Numbered from the stretch's first letter, positions 35,001 through 47,000 are shown. The stretch: DNA of 64,000 nt from Oxytricha trifallax (GCA_000711775.1 ARYC01017490.1:1-64000); one strand, 5' to 3'. Made by a program: numbers and translations. Notes: a model not told the origin generated them from the sequence alone.

Positions 35001-37809
35001 AAGTTTTAATTGTATACTTTATTATTAATATTACAAAATACTGAAATATTTAGGGGATTTTAATTACTGCTTACTCATTAAGGAAGTATTGCAAATTATA
35101 CAGATGAACACGAATGCCTATCAGATTTCTCAGTTGGTATTGACAGAAGCATCTGGGCTTTGAACTGCAGTCAAGACAACTCAACTGGTTCTGAACTTTT
35201 GAAGTGGAACTCTGTTAATAAGACTTGGGATTTGATTGAGGGAATCAAGGGTGTTAGTTTGTTATTTTTAGTTATATTTGAAACCAAAGTAAATAAATAA
35301 TTTAGGTTGTATTATTCTTAATATTAAATTAAATTGGGAAAATTTATGGAATAAATTAATAATTTATTTAATTTTTAACAGACATAAAATAATGAGATCT
35401 AAAAGTAAAATGAATTTATACCAAATTAATAATGACTTAAAATCTTATTTTTATTATTTTAATATAAATTTAATCAGTTTTAATTATTCTAAACATTAAA
35501 TGAATCCCACATTTTCCGAATAATATAGGCAGCAAATTTAATTATATTTTTTTTAAGAAATTATTTAATTATTAAGCAGATGGCCATCATTCTGTTATTT
35601 AACACTAATTTAATTTATAGATTCAAATTTGATAGAATTCTCGTAATGCATATATTTGTTTTTAATATCCCTGAATCAGATCTTATAGATAATAATCACT
35701 TCATACTTACATTAATATAGCAAAGTGTGTTAAAATAGCAGCTTATAATGAAATTTCAGTTGCTGTCTTAGATGTTCAAGGTAACATCTATATTTCCCAG
35801 AGCACTTAAGAAAATGTTGACCCATCTTCACCAGTTTAACCAGACCAACCAGATTTCTTAATTTCTTCACAAATTTTCAATGATTTTTAATCAAATGTAT
35901 GATTGTAAGTTTGATAATTAAAAAATTATTAATAATAATTTCAATCTTTAAAGATTTATCATGCTAATTATTTTTATATGGGTAATTATGATTAATTTCT
36001 TAAATTTTTTCCAAAAATATCTTCTTTTATATTGTAATTTTTTTCTAATTCCAAATAAAAACTCAAGTTCTTAGTAGATAAACAAAAATTTTATAAATCA
36101 GATAATTTAAAAAAAAGATTTTTAATTCAAACATATTTATATAAGTAAATTTTAAATTAATGATAGTGTGAAAATATCTTATCTTTAAAGTATACTCCCA
36201 CAAGATCAGCAATACAAGGGAGCTATTATTTGTTATCGATTTACCGGAGGATAAGAATTTGGTTTATTCCATAGAGAATGTTTAATTATAAATAATTTCA
36301 CGAAATTTATTTCATAATATTTATAATGTGATGACTAAGGACCAGCATTTGTTGTGACTTAAACAAAAGGTTATGGTAAAGGATATGGTTAAGGTATATC
36401 AATTTTTGGAGGTTATACCTAAAAGGGCTGGAATTCTCAAACATCTTAAGGCGGCAGAATAGAAGACAAGAATCTTAAATATAATTAATATATTAACTAC
36501 AATATCAAAAATATTTCATTTTACAAGTTAAATTTTTGTAGCTGAATTAAATTTATTTATTCAAGGATGCTTTCCTATTCTCATTTGATCAGAAACTTAA
36601 GCATTATTTTATAATTTATTAAGCTTCCCATTAGCCCATTTTCAACAAGAGCATTAATTAAATTAATAAAGTGTTAATAATTTTTCAAATATTAAATATT
36701 ACTCTAATTGTAGGTTTATGAAAGGGAAGGACCCTAATTTGGAATAGGGGGTCTAATGTCGATGCAAAAAGTTTTTCGAAAACTTAAGTAAGCGCATGAT
36801 CAATTTTTTTAGCTCTTTGTTTAGATCTAGTCATCCAACATTCATTAATAAAATTTCATTGTTTATTGAAACTTACTTCTCAGCTTTTCATGACATCTAG
36901 ATTATAAGATATTAACATATTTCAAATATTATCAAATCTTTTACCATAAATATCATTAAAACATGTATAAATATCTAAAAAATAGCAGATATCTGAAAAA
37001 TGGAAAGATTATTTTTTAAATAATTATATAATATTTGAAATATGTTAATATCTTATAATCTAGATGTCATGATGGATTTCAATTAGATGCTTAAAAGTAA
37101 AATTTGAATAAACAATGAAATTTCATTATTATAGAAATACATTTGAATTTGGAAAATTAATTATAATTAAATTAAATATAAATCAAATCGTGGCAGTTAA
37201 AGTTGGCCAATTTAAACGATCTTGGGCTCATTCGATAGAGAATTCAAAATTAGCTGGACTTTACTATTGGCGGTACTATTTTATCGCATCCCTGGAGCGA
37301 GATAACTTCACTTTAATTAAACTTATCTAAATTCATTAAATTATGCCCTCACATTAAAGTGAAGTTATCTCGCTCTGGGGATGCGATAAAATAGTACCGG
37401 TAATAGTAAAGTCCAGCTTATTTTTAATTCTCTATCAAATGAGCCCAAGATAGTTTAAAATAGCCAACTTTAACTGCCACGATTTGATTTATATTTAATT
37501 TAATTATAATTAATTTTCCAAATTCAAATGTATTTCTATAATAATGAATGTTGGATGACTAGATCTAAACAAAGAGCTAAAAAAAATTGATCATGCGCTT
37601 GCTTAAGTTTTCGAAAAAGTTTTTGCATCGACTTAGACTCCCTTAGATTTGGTAATTTTGACTTGGTTATTAATGGTATGTACTTGACAGTAGGCCCACT
37701 TAGTGAATACTTACTCCCAAAGGAAGCTTCATAAGAAGCAAGATAGTTTTGGAATTAAAAGAATTCAAGATAATTAGACATCTATGAGATCTTCATTCTA
37801 AAGAAATGA
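31671..37809 (+). CDS. tectonin-like repeat + TLDc protein, germline gene copy 2
   Basis: Duplicate of the gene at 2291-8268, with the same MDS order, the same five pointers (AAT, AAC, TGTTA, AATGT, CAAG) and almost equal IES lengths. Propeller-like blocks (DRSIWALN, AAYNEISVAVLDVQGNI) are followed by the TLDc part (IICYRF, DDQGPAF, GISIFGGYT, DAFLFSF, GPQFGIG) and the end DIYEIFILKK with TGA at 37807-37809. The first MDS is split at 31838 by a 1.8 kb mobile element, and the TLDc tail by a foldback that itself contains another. Several codons differ from copy 1 without breaking frame in the readable MDSs. Whether both copies contribute a macronuclear chromosome cannot be told from here. Confidence 0.72.
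31948..32009. repeat. (GTA)n microsatellite inside an inverted repeat
   Basis: About 20 uninterrupted GTA units. The array is bracketed by TGGTAGCTTTAGTA on the left and its complement TACTAAAGCTACCA on the right, so the region can fold with the array in the loop. Confidence 0.9.
32122..33557 (+). CDS. Unrecognised GC-rich gene carried by the TA element (several frames)
   Basis: Plus-strand pieces read well under the ciliate code but in more than one frame: MNLLLLNSNAPLSQQDD from 32122; then SSILGSRSTLSYSTLVDE running to a 37 nt intron-like segment (32523-32559, GTAAG to TAG) and on through PKITDQRASTSNYLKNACC; then EVQNDYGGLLKIIEFACNK; and finally a clean C-terminal frame (about 33195-33557), KERQRRDSVMKRFKKDLAML with a charged coiled-coil-like end and TGA. 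The G+C-rich codon choice is unlike every neighbour. Either a decayed transposon gene or a captured host gene with further introns; I do not recognise the family. Confidence 0.45.
33705..33742. other. IES, pointer AAT (38 bp), copy 2
   Basis: AAT at 33702-33704 and 33740-33742; the same join as in copy 1. Confidence 0.8.
33854..33880. other. Very short IES, pointer AAC (27 bp), copy 2
   Basis: AAC at 33851-33853 and 33878-33880. Excision gives SENGSTDIV in frame. Confidence 0.75.
35257..35732. other. IES, pointer TGTTA (476 bp), copy 2
   Basis: TGTTA at 35252-35256 and 35728-35732; clearly homologous over its length to the copy 1 IES. Confidence 0.85.
36282..36329. other. IES, pointer AATGT (48 bp), copy 2
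   Basis: AATGT at 36277-36281 and 36325-36329. One base shorter pointer than copy 1 because the left G has become T; the product is unchanged. Confidence 0.85.
36471..36565. other. IES, pointer CAAG (95 bp), copy 2
   Basis: CAAG at 36467-36470 and 36562-36565. Same length as in copy 1. Confidence 0.88.
36758..37632. mobile_element. Foldback element in TLDc tail, copy 2, with nested insertion
   Basis: Homolog of 7535-8092 at the same coding position, with outer arms GTCGATGCAAAAAG and complement. The right inner part has been replaced or displaced by the 421 bp foldback at 37125-37545. Confidence 0.8.
37125..37545. mobile_element. 421 bp foldback element (GGCAGTTAAAG family)
   Basis: Almost a complete palindrome: tips ATTATTATAGAAATACATTTG and complement, with arms of about 200 bp meeting near 37330-37345. 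Contains GCGAGATAACTTCACTTTAA and its complement close to the centre. Absent from copy 1, so inserted after the duplication. The 37115-37330 open frame lies wholly in one arm and is not a gene. Confidence 0.88.
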
Positions 37810-38769
37810 ACATTTTTAAGGATCAGTCTAAAGAGAATTTTATATCCTCAATAATTAGCGCTGAAAACAAAGTCATCCTTCAATGACTTGAACTTAAATA
37901 TTTCTTTAAACTAAACTAATTACATTTAAATCTTTCATCTCAATTTTTAACAACCATAAACTTCTAAGAAATAAAATTTTTTAAAAATAAATTAGTATTT
38001 AAATGTTTGTCCATATATCCATAATAACTGCTTTAAGTATTTTTCACAGTTTTTTAAGTAAGATTTTAACTTCTTTATTTATACTTAATAAATAATATTG
38101 CTTATGAAAAGTCATTTGAAAAATATCTATTAAATTAGTATATTAACCATCCATATAAATAATGTTATTTCATTTGATGTGTTAAAGGAGTGATCAATTT
38201 TAATATTTGGTGTATTTTATAAAAATTTTGTAGAGAAAAAAGATTTAAAATTGTTGAGAACTTTAAAAGTTTTATTTAGTTAAACAATTTTTAATATTTA
38301 TTTATTATTCCCAATCTATTTATAATTTAGAAATAATATATGCTTACCAAACAATTTTCCCCCATGGATAATGCACTTTAATAAAAATTCTATTTTTTAA
38401 ATTTGAAATTTCTGAATAATTATTTAATAAGTACTTTAGAATATCATTAAACTTACTTTATTTTCTCTAATTTGACAAAAACTTAAAATTTATAAAATAA
38501 GCATTTTATTGTAAAATTAATTATAATTTTTTTTAATTTAACACTTATAAAATGAATATTTTCTAAGATACAAAAATTTAAGCAATAATCAATGTTTCAT
38601 TTTATAGGCATACTATATTTTAAAACTTTTTTAATTTTTCCAAAAGGATCAAAAGGACTCGAATAGCTTACTTAAATGAGACTTAAATATTATATAAATC
38701 TGAAGTAAATTTATAATTAAAAATTCTAATAAAAATATGGGAGGGGGTTTTGGTGAGATCAAATATCTT
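37810..38769. other. AT-rich DNA between copy 2 and next paralog
   Basis: To about 37960 it matches the flank after copy 1 (8269-8420), which marks the right limit of the duplication. The rest shows no gene. Confidence 0.5.
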
Positions 38770-40126
38770 ATGACTACTGATTTGCAAATTATTTCTGATA
38801 AGACTTCATCTCAAGTCGTCGAAAATATTCATCAGGAGAACAAATCTACAAAAACAAAGATTGTTTCCTACTTGGCTACTTTTGCTGTCGGTATGATCAC
38901 TAGTCAAGCCATTCTTTAAACAGCTTCAAACTCTAGTAAGAATTTACAAAAAGTTTTTTTTTCCTTCAGGTTAATTTTTATATTATGTGTTTTAGATATG
39001 GCTTAGAGCAAATTCTTGCAGAATCTTTGGTCCTACAATCACGAGTCTAATTTCACCAGGAATCACACAGCAGACCTTCAAATTAACGCCACTGAATCCA
39101 GATTCATTGACTTGTTCGTTTCACCCCGAGGAGATATTTACGGAGTCCAGAGATTCAAAGTTCCAGGAGACAAAATCTACAGAACTTATTAATATAATCC
39201 TAACGGGGATAGAAGGATTCGACATGAAGAATAAGATTTGATTAAGATGGTAACTACTATTTAATAGATCAAAACAACAATCTCTATGCCAAGAACTAAT
39301 TATTTTGTATATAACAATTATCAACATTCTTAGCCAATAAATTAAAGTTTTTACAAATTTGAACAACCAAACAGAAGTGATCTTGAGCAATATCCATGAC
39401 ATTGCAGCTCTAAGTAACGGTACAATCTATGCTATCCCTATGTACGAATACAACTCTTTCCAACCACTTAGAAACTAATCAAACTATACCAATTCTTTGA
39501 ACTCTACCAACTCGACTGATGTGATCTACATCTCATCTGAATTTTATAAAGTTGTGATTTACTAGAACAATCCAGTTTTGCTATCTTTGAACAATTCTCT
39601 CTTCGGTTTCTATGACTAATGGACCAATGTTAGTGATATATCAGTTGCTAGCGATGGCTCTGTTTGGGGTTTAGACGCCAATATTTCATCAGACTACAAC
39701 TACAATGCTAACTTGCTCAAATGGAACAACGAAACTGGAAACTTTGAGGTCGTTGAAAGCGGCATTAGAGGGCATAGAATTGAAGCTTACAATAACAATC
39801 CTCTAATTTATTTTTTAAAAAAAATAATTATTTGTATTAAGCAAATGATCAATTTGTTAATTATAAAATAGCTTAATTTATATCTTTTTTCAATATTCAA
39901 CCCCTTATTTAAAATAAATATCCTTTAATTATTTGAGTTTCTAAATGAAATCTCAGTTGCAATTAACAACAACGAGGGAGATATTTTCTATTCAATTTTG
40001 GGCGATTGCTAAAATCATATGTAAAACTTTAACTCATACTCCCAAGGCCATTACCACTTTGGTTCTATTTTTTCAGAGGATGATGACCAAATAGACTCCA
40101 CCTTTCAATATGCCAGAATTATCTGA
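38770..40126 (+). CDS. Tectonin-like repeat membrane protein without TLDc
   Basis: MDS1 beg. MTTDLQIISDKTSSQ, with a signal-anchor segment IVSYLATFAVGMITSQAIL (the upstream in-frame ATG at 38737 is less likely because the family starts near this point). MDS2 (about 38995-39210) has FLQNLWSYNHESNFT and FVSPRGDIYGVQ; then YYLIDQNNNLYAKN (about 39250-39295); MDS3 (about 39340-39800) has ISVASDGSVWGLD and KWNNETGNFEVVESG; MDS4 (about 39950-40126) has NEISVAINNNEGDIFYS and ends at TGA 40124-40126. Clear tectonin-type blade motif (SVASDGSVWGLD). Many N-x-S/T sites. An IES of about 145 bp sits between MDS3 and MDS4. Confidence 0.78.
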
Positions 40127-40366
40127 TTATAGACTACTGATCAGCCTTACTACTGGTGAAACATTCCTTAAAATTTATATATTATACATTTCAACTATTC
40201 AAATCAAATTTAATTTCATTAATAAACAATCATCCTCATTAACTTATAAAAACACAAAATTAGAGAGGATTCAAAAGAATCATAGAAATTATAATTAAAG
40301 AGGTAAATTAGGATATTTAATACTACAAATCCTTTTAATAATATAAAACAATTATAATTTTGAATT

Positions 40367-42704
40367 ATGACAAACGAAGATATCCAGCCTTTGTAAATAT
40401 AAAGTTAGAATAAAAATATAATATTATAACATACCTTATCTTTTTAAGAAAAATAATTAAAAATTTAAGCCTTAAAATGCCAAATATTTTAAAGGCAAGC
40501 TGGTCATTTCATGTCTTTCAACTTTCGTAATTGGACTTGCTCTTGGTCAAGCTGTTGTTGCGAATGATACATTTAAAAGTATCTTTTCAAGCGATTCAAA
40601 CATCTTTGTGCAGTCGAAGTTTTTGTCAAATCTCTGGTTTGATTAACCTATAATGAACTTCACCTGGTCAGAAGTACCACTGTACAACTTGACTTTTGAT
40701 ACCAAGGGTTTCAAGAACGTGTTCGTGTCCCCCAATGGTGAGGTGTACGGCATCCAAACTTTTAACATTCCAGGAGAGACCATAAACAGGTGCTACAAGT
40801 ACAACAACACTTTCTCGCAGTGGCAGCTGGCTTTCCAAAGAATTACTTTAAATTTATTAATTTGACATTTGAGCTATATTATTTTAGAATTTTACATTTT
40901 TATTAATGTCAGTGGAGCTGATCAGATTCGACAAAGAGGGCAACTTCTATCTTCTTGATATTGATGGAAACATGTACGCCAAAAACTCTTAAACTCAAAT
41001 CCTACTATAAAACATCCTAGACTTCCAAATTTAATACAATGGAACAATCTATGCTATTACTGATTATGACCTCAAACCTTAATATCCACCTGGTCTTTCA
41101 ATATTCTACTACTCTAGCAATTATTATAATAAATATTATTTGTTCAATATAACTTAATCTAATACTATTAAAATTAAAAGTTACGAAGTTTTTATTAGAC
41201 TAAGTATAGAAGTTCTTCTTAAATAAATATCCTTTTTTTAAGATTTCTTCAATTTTAAAGTAATATTTTCTTTTAGTAGTCATTGATTTAAGATAAAAAT
41301 TCGCATGAAAAGATGAATAGATTAAAAATCTCTTTAATTAAAATCTGTTTCAATGTTCCATTTATTTTTGAATTTGTGTATTCTAATATTTAAAAAAAGT
41401 TAGGTCTTTCATTATAAAAATTATATAATTTTAGGGCAATTATAACAAGAGATTAGACATCTTCAATGGTCTTCCCATAAAAATTGATTTTATTATTGGA
41501 ATTTTTTTAATAATATATTTCATTCTATTAAGGGAATACTAAATTTGAGAGGATTATAAAAAATTATATATTCTTAGATTAATCATTAAAAAAATAAAAT
41601 ATAATTTATCAGATATTTTATTTTTAAATTAAGACATGTGATAATTTAATAAAAAATAAGGGGGGGAAGTTTCCTGCCCCCAGACAGTTTCCTGCCCCAA
41701 AAGGTAGTTTCCTGCCCCCAACATTAAATTTTATGTTTTTGTAATAAATCTAATAGAAACAAATTAATTTCAATTTCAATAACCATAACCATGTACTATA
41801 AAACATTTATTATTATAATTTTCAAGGTACATAATTATTCTTTATCAAATTATATATTATAAACATGGTTAAAATAATTGTTTTTTATAATAATTAATGT
41901 AATTTTCATTAAATTTTAAATTGATTATCATGGTAGAAATGATATTTGAAGCTAAATTTTTTTAAAAAAACTACATAATAATAGATGATAAAGATTCTTT
42001 GAAAATTATAAAAATTGCATATTTTTATGTTGGGCAGGAAACTACCTTTTTGGGGGCGGGAAACTTCCCCCCTTGGGTGCATTTAAAATTTTGGGGCAGG
42101 AAACTTCCCCCCCCAAAAATAATTATATTTATTTATCACTTAATTTAATTTATATAATACGATAAATTTTATAGAAAATATTTTACAATTAATTTTTCAT
42201 TTTTTAACTAATTAGAAATAATAATATAAATTTCATTAATAAAAATTTTTTATTGTTTAAAATTCAAAAGCTTTATTACTCTCTTTATATTATTTAATTG
42301 ACTTAAGCTGGAAAATAACTGATATCAAATAAAACTAATCTTACTAATCTTTTTAGGAAATTAATACCCTAAAAACATATGAAATATAAATGAATTTATT
42401 TCAAATCATCATTAAAAAAAGTTTATTAAAAACATTTTATAAAATAAAAAAAATACATAAAATAATGAGTTTTAGAATGTCAGTTGGGAAGGACAACAGC
42501 TTGTGGGCTATAAATATGTATAATAATGTGATGAAATACAACAATGATACCATGGATTGGGTCTAAATAGAGGGGCTTAAAGCCAAAAAGATTGCAGCTT
42601 ACAATGAAATTTCAGTTGCCATTTTGGACTTAAACAATACTATTTAGTTATCCTCCATTAAATAGTAAGTTGCACCTCCTACTAATATTATAATGAATAT
42701 TTGA
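40367..42704 (+). CDS. Tectonin-like repeat membrane protein without TLDc, interrupted by a MITE
   Basis: Short MDS1 (MTNEDIQPLQIQSQNKN from 40367), then about 40475-40856 with a hydrophobic anchor LVISCLSTFVIGLALGQAVV, FLSNLWFDQPIMNFTW and FVSPNGEVYGIQ; about 40905-41165 with FYLLDIDGNMYAKN; and about 42472-42704 with MSVGKDNSLWAINMYNN and AAYNEISVAILDLNN, ending at TGA 42702-42704. The propeller stretch expected between 41165 and 42472 is not seen; that gap is AT-rich and contains a MITE, so an MDS may lie elsewhere or be lost. Confidence 0.7.
41660..42114. mobile_element. 455 bp MITE with G-rich tips and 8 bp target duplication
   Basis: Tips GGGGGGGAAGTTTCCTGCCCC and complement. The motif GTTTCCTGCCCC recurs three times in the left arm and as its complement in the right arm. 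Exact direct repeats AAAAATAA flank it at 41652-41659 and 42115-42122. The 8 bp duplication differs from the ANT and TA sites of the other elements and recalls hAT-type insertion. No coding capacity. Confidence 0.88.
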
Positions 42705-42779
42705 TTAAAAAAAAATAAAATAATTTAAATTTACAAAAATTAAATTAAAATCTATTTTTAATTCTTATAGAGCAATTTT

Positions 42780-43468
42780 AATTTATCCTTAATTATTAAA
42801 TTAGAAAGTTAATTGCTAGGTGGTACCAACCACTTGGGACTTTCTGATAGAGCTTTCTACTACACTAAGGCCTATCGAGGGCAGGTAGGGGGTTGCTGGG
42901 CGCAACGCATGAGGGACCAGTCGGCGAGGTTCAATCTGTCAGCGTACACTCCTCGAGTGAGCTGGATCCTAAGATTTCCCTGCATTAGATGAGTCTACTG
43001 GCTTGAGTTCAGTTTCCTAGGTAATAGGGAGCAGGATGAAGGTACGCTCTGCCTTCAAAAATGAGAAGACGAAAACCATTGAAGCCAACGATAAGGATTT
43101 TTCTCCCACACCGGGTTAGGGTGCTGAAGCTACCACAGCGAAAGGATAGGGATTACGTTTCCCAGCAGCGGTGGGACCGGTAAGCGTTTTTCTCCATCTT
43201 CTGTCACTCTGGTAGGATCCTACGAGCTCTGTCCTCCATGGTGAAAACCCGGTTGACATCTTGATTTAAGGTGAAGACTAGGTGATAGCAAGAATGGTTT
43301 TTTCGGAGTTTTCTACTTCACGACTGCCACGTCACGGAATTTGCCACGTCAACTCACTCAGATACGTCTACGTCACGACTAAGATTGATGGTTTGATTTT
43401 AGTATTAAACAGTGATATGTTAAATTTATTTGATTTTAATCATTAAACAAATTTATCCTTAATCATTA
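42780..43468. mobile_element. GC-rich insertion between 19 bp direct repeats (retroposon-like)
   Basis: AATTTATCCTTAATTATTA at 42780-42798 is repeated, with one change, at 43450-43468. The DNA between is strikingly GC-rich to about 43390 and then AT-rich. It shows no long open frame, several GGTTCAATC- and CACGTCACG-like motifs, and strong local secondary-structure potential. Long variable target duplications suggest target-primed reverse transcription: a SINE, a truncated LINE 5' region or a retroposed structured RNA. Confidence 0.65.
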
Positions 43469-43815
43469 TTTCATATATATATTTTAATTAATTCTGATTA
43501 GTTATACAACTTATTTTAAGACAAGAAAATTGTAATTATTAAATGATACTTAAGGACATAGAGTTAAATCAGATCTTGAGATTGAATATAACATACAAGA
43601 ATGAAAAGAAAGACAATATTCGACTCTATTTTAATGATTTTAGATTCTTTAATTACATTACAGTTACCAAGATCATAAACTGAATATTATGATAAATTTT
43701 AGAAAAAATTTAATATCCTTTTTATCTTAAAAACTTCATATTCCTGAATCAATAAGAGAAAAATTTGGTCAAATTGTATAAAAAATAGGAAATGTTTGAT
43801 CTTTAATTTGTTAAA
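43469..43815. other. AT-rich DNA
   Basis: No coding signal of its own before the duplicated MDS. Confidence 0.4.
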
Positions 43816-43962
43816 TTCAAGAACGTGTTCGTGTCCCCCAAGGGTGAGGTGTACAGTATCCAGAATTTTAACATTCCAGGAGAGACCATAAGTAGGTGCT
43901 ACAAGTACAACAACACTTTCTCGCAGTGGCAGCTGGCTTTCCAAAGAATTACTTTAAATTTA
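43816..43962 (+). pseudogene. Isolated duplicate of one tectonin-family MDS
   Basis: 147 bp matching 40710-40856 at equal length with only a handful of changes, encoding NVFVSPKGEVYSIQNFNIPG and on to SQWQLAFQRITLN. Sequence similarity stops abruptly on both sides and no other MDS of that gene is nearby. Either a recent partial germline duplication or an alternative precursor MDS. Confidence 0.75.
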
Positions 43963-44038
43963 CAATTAGATTGTTATTTAGCAAAAAGAACAATTGGAAT
44001 AGTTAATTAACAAAATAACTACATTTACTTTAAAATAA

Positions 44039-47000
44039 TCAATTAATTCCACAAAAATAGCTATTCCTGCAACAACCCATTCTATTCATCCATCCCTATT
44101 CATCACTCTCACTATCTAATATAACCATTGACACCTCCCTCTTGATTTCTTTTTTGACTATTTATATATCGCTACTAGCCTAACTCATCTCATTAATATC
44201 TTCAAAATCTTCCTCCTCGTTCTCATCAATAAGAATTTTTAGATTATTACTGGGCTAATAAATGTTGTTAGAGACATTTGTCGCATATGAATTGTAAACA
44301 GAGTTTGTGTTATTATAGATTGTATTAAAGTTTATGTTTTCTTTGTCTCCTCCATTTGTGATAAAAGTGGATTGCTTGCTACTCCTTGAAAATTCAAGTT
44401 TTTTCTTCTTATTTTAAGTTATGTACACGCTTTATCTGCACATTTCGATTGTAGTAGGTTGATCTAAAGTTAAATCATCTTAGAATTTAAGCATTTAACA
44501 AAAACTAAAAAACTATTAAATGTATTTTAACTTGATCCTTTAGAGTTTGTTAAGAATTCTTCGAAGAGGTATTTTGGTAAGATCCAGAAGAATGCATACC
44601 ACCACCATTATTTGATGAGCTTCTATAAGTTTTTGTGATAAATGGGAGACCAAAAGACTCATTGAATTCATCGGGCCCGTCTTGATTGTTTTTATTATTA
44701 AAACTAAAGTTCTCTTTCATTGTTTTACCCAGATGGCCGTAGTAATCACTCATCTCTTCTACAACTACGATGTCGTCGTTTTAGTAAAGATTGTGCTATT
44801 ACTACTGTGATTTATGGTACTTATAGTCATAAATACCATGGCTCATTCTTGATTTTCAAATCATAATATTTCATCTTATTAAATAAATAAGAATTATAAT
44901 GAAATATAGATTTAGTGTGCTTAGGCTTTCGTAGCTTGACAGAAATATCTGCTTGACTCTGCTTTAATAAATAAATTTAAGGAGTGGTTGGAGTATTTCT
45001 GATACTTAGAAATGGCCTCAGCAAATTCCATATTATGTGAGATTGTCATAAAGACTGGAATGTTATCCTCTCCAAATCCCTGATAACTTGAAAATTTATC
45101 GGAATTTAATGCCTAAGTTCTGATATTTATATTATTTCTAATTTATAATACCATAAATTTTATTCATTTTAATTAATATTTGGCTAGCTCTCGCATGACT
45201 AAGCTCCAAGCCCACCTACAGTGGCATATTTCTAAAATGTCAGCAAAGAATTCTAATCCCTGCTATTTGAATTATTATTATTGAGTTACCCTTCACATAC
45301 TGTTTGATAGTACTCTTGTGGTTTGAAGTTAGGCTCACTACCATTTGAGTCTAGCATGCCCTCAGAGCTTAGCACTACCTGCATGTTTATAGTCTCTCTG
45401 TGGAGTCTAGTTTAACTGTTAAATTCATCTGTATTCGTCTCCTCAGAATTCCTTCTCAAGTGCTGCTCACTTTATCTATAAAATAGATACAATAAAAAAC
45501 TATTTTTTATTATAATTGCTAGATTTATAAAATCTAAGTGAGTTATTTCTTTGGTTTTCTAGATTAGAATTAGTATACATGAATTAAAAAATATTGAGTA
45601 TGATAAAAATAGTAAGCTATTATTTCCTGAAAATATTCTAAATGTAATATTGATAATAGCACCAGTAGAATTATGCTAATTACCTCCAAAATTCTAAGTT
45701 ACTGTAATATTATTATAATTGATAGGAAGCAAAGAATTTGAGGGATTTAAATTTAATTTTAATAATTGAAATTTGAGTAAACTTATTGTAATTAAGAAAT
45801 TTAAAAATTAAAAATTAACTATCATAATTATATAAAATTTGCAAAATGAATGTCATAGATAATAAGTAACGATGCTTATTTTTATTGAGAAACAATTCTA
45901 CTTATTTCTCAGATTATTTATACTTTAAGAATATTGGAAACGTTATTATTGGTTGGTGATTGATTTAATTTAAGAGTTTAAAAGTCCTATTAAAATAATT
46001 ATAATTATTCTTTAAGTTGGTTTTTCAAATTATTAGATTCTATTATTCCTGATAATATGTCGTTTATTTAATACTAAATTTTACGATGGATAAAAAATGA
46101 TTTAAAATCCGCTCATAACTTTTTGAAATTGTATTTAAAAATATTCTCCACCCCTTATAATTTCATCGTTAGAGTTATTTTTGGAGCAGTGCCAAGATGG
46201 AGTATGATCCCCTGAATATTTCCTGTCTGTGGGAAACTTCACTGGCTACTAATAATTATAATGTTTTTTCTTGTAGTTTATGGACAACTATGATTAGATT
46301 TACTATTATATTAATTATTTTATACAAGAATATAAAAATAAATTGAATAATAAATAATGATTAGGCAGGTTTTGTTCCTGAATAATAGTTATTTACTATG
46401 CTGTTAGATCTGGATTAATTGGAGTTTGAGGTATCAGATTTGAAGCTAATGTTAGTGGTAGCATTCGTTTTTCTGTCTAATGATGAATTAGAAATCTTCT
46501 TTATTTACTCTTTTGAGTTAAGTATAAAGGCTTGTATTTATATTTACAATTAATTAATTAGATTTAATTAGAGTGTTAAAATTATAGATTTACATTGACA
46601 TATATAATTTATTTTTATGCTTGTCTTTTGCTCGACATTTCGTTAGATTTATCGAGATTATTGTTCAGAAAGTCGTTATAATGCTATTTTAAGGGGTATA
46701 ACAAATTCGACTTTGGCTTTTAAGTCTTCAAATTTTCAGATTAATTAAGAGTCTACTTTAATCTCTAAATTTATGATTAAAATAACTCTATATATAAATT
46801 CTTAACCGTGGAATTTTAAAGTTACCATTAAGTTTGGTTACTTACTCTAAATCACCCCAATTAAAAATAACTTATTTTCAATAAAATTATAGGGCATTTT
46901 TCAATAAAAAAATTACAATGTGCTAATAAATTATCTCCTCATATTAATTAATTTTAATTTTATTACTTTACCTAAAAGTTATCGTGGTTGAATGAATATT

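Noticed and set aside
37115-37330. 71-residue plus-strand frame
   Set aside because: It lies entirely in one arm of a foldback element.
42900-43390. Ribosomal RNA or HDV-type ribozyme in the GC-rich island
   Set aside because: No recognisable conserved rRNA block and the ribozyme core could not be matched; kept only as an unexplained retroposon-like insertion.
43699-43944. 81-residue minus-strand frame
   Set aside because: Antisense of the duplicated tectonin-family MDS.
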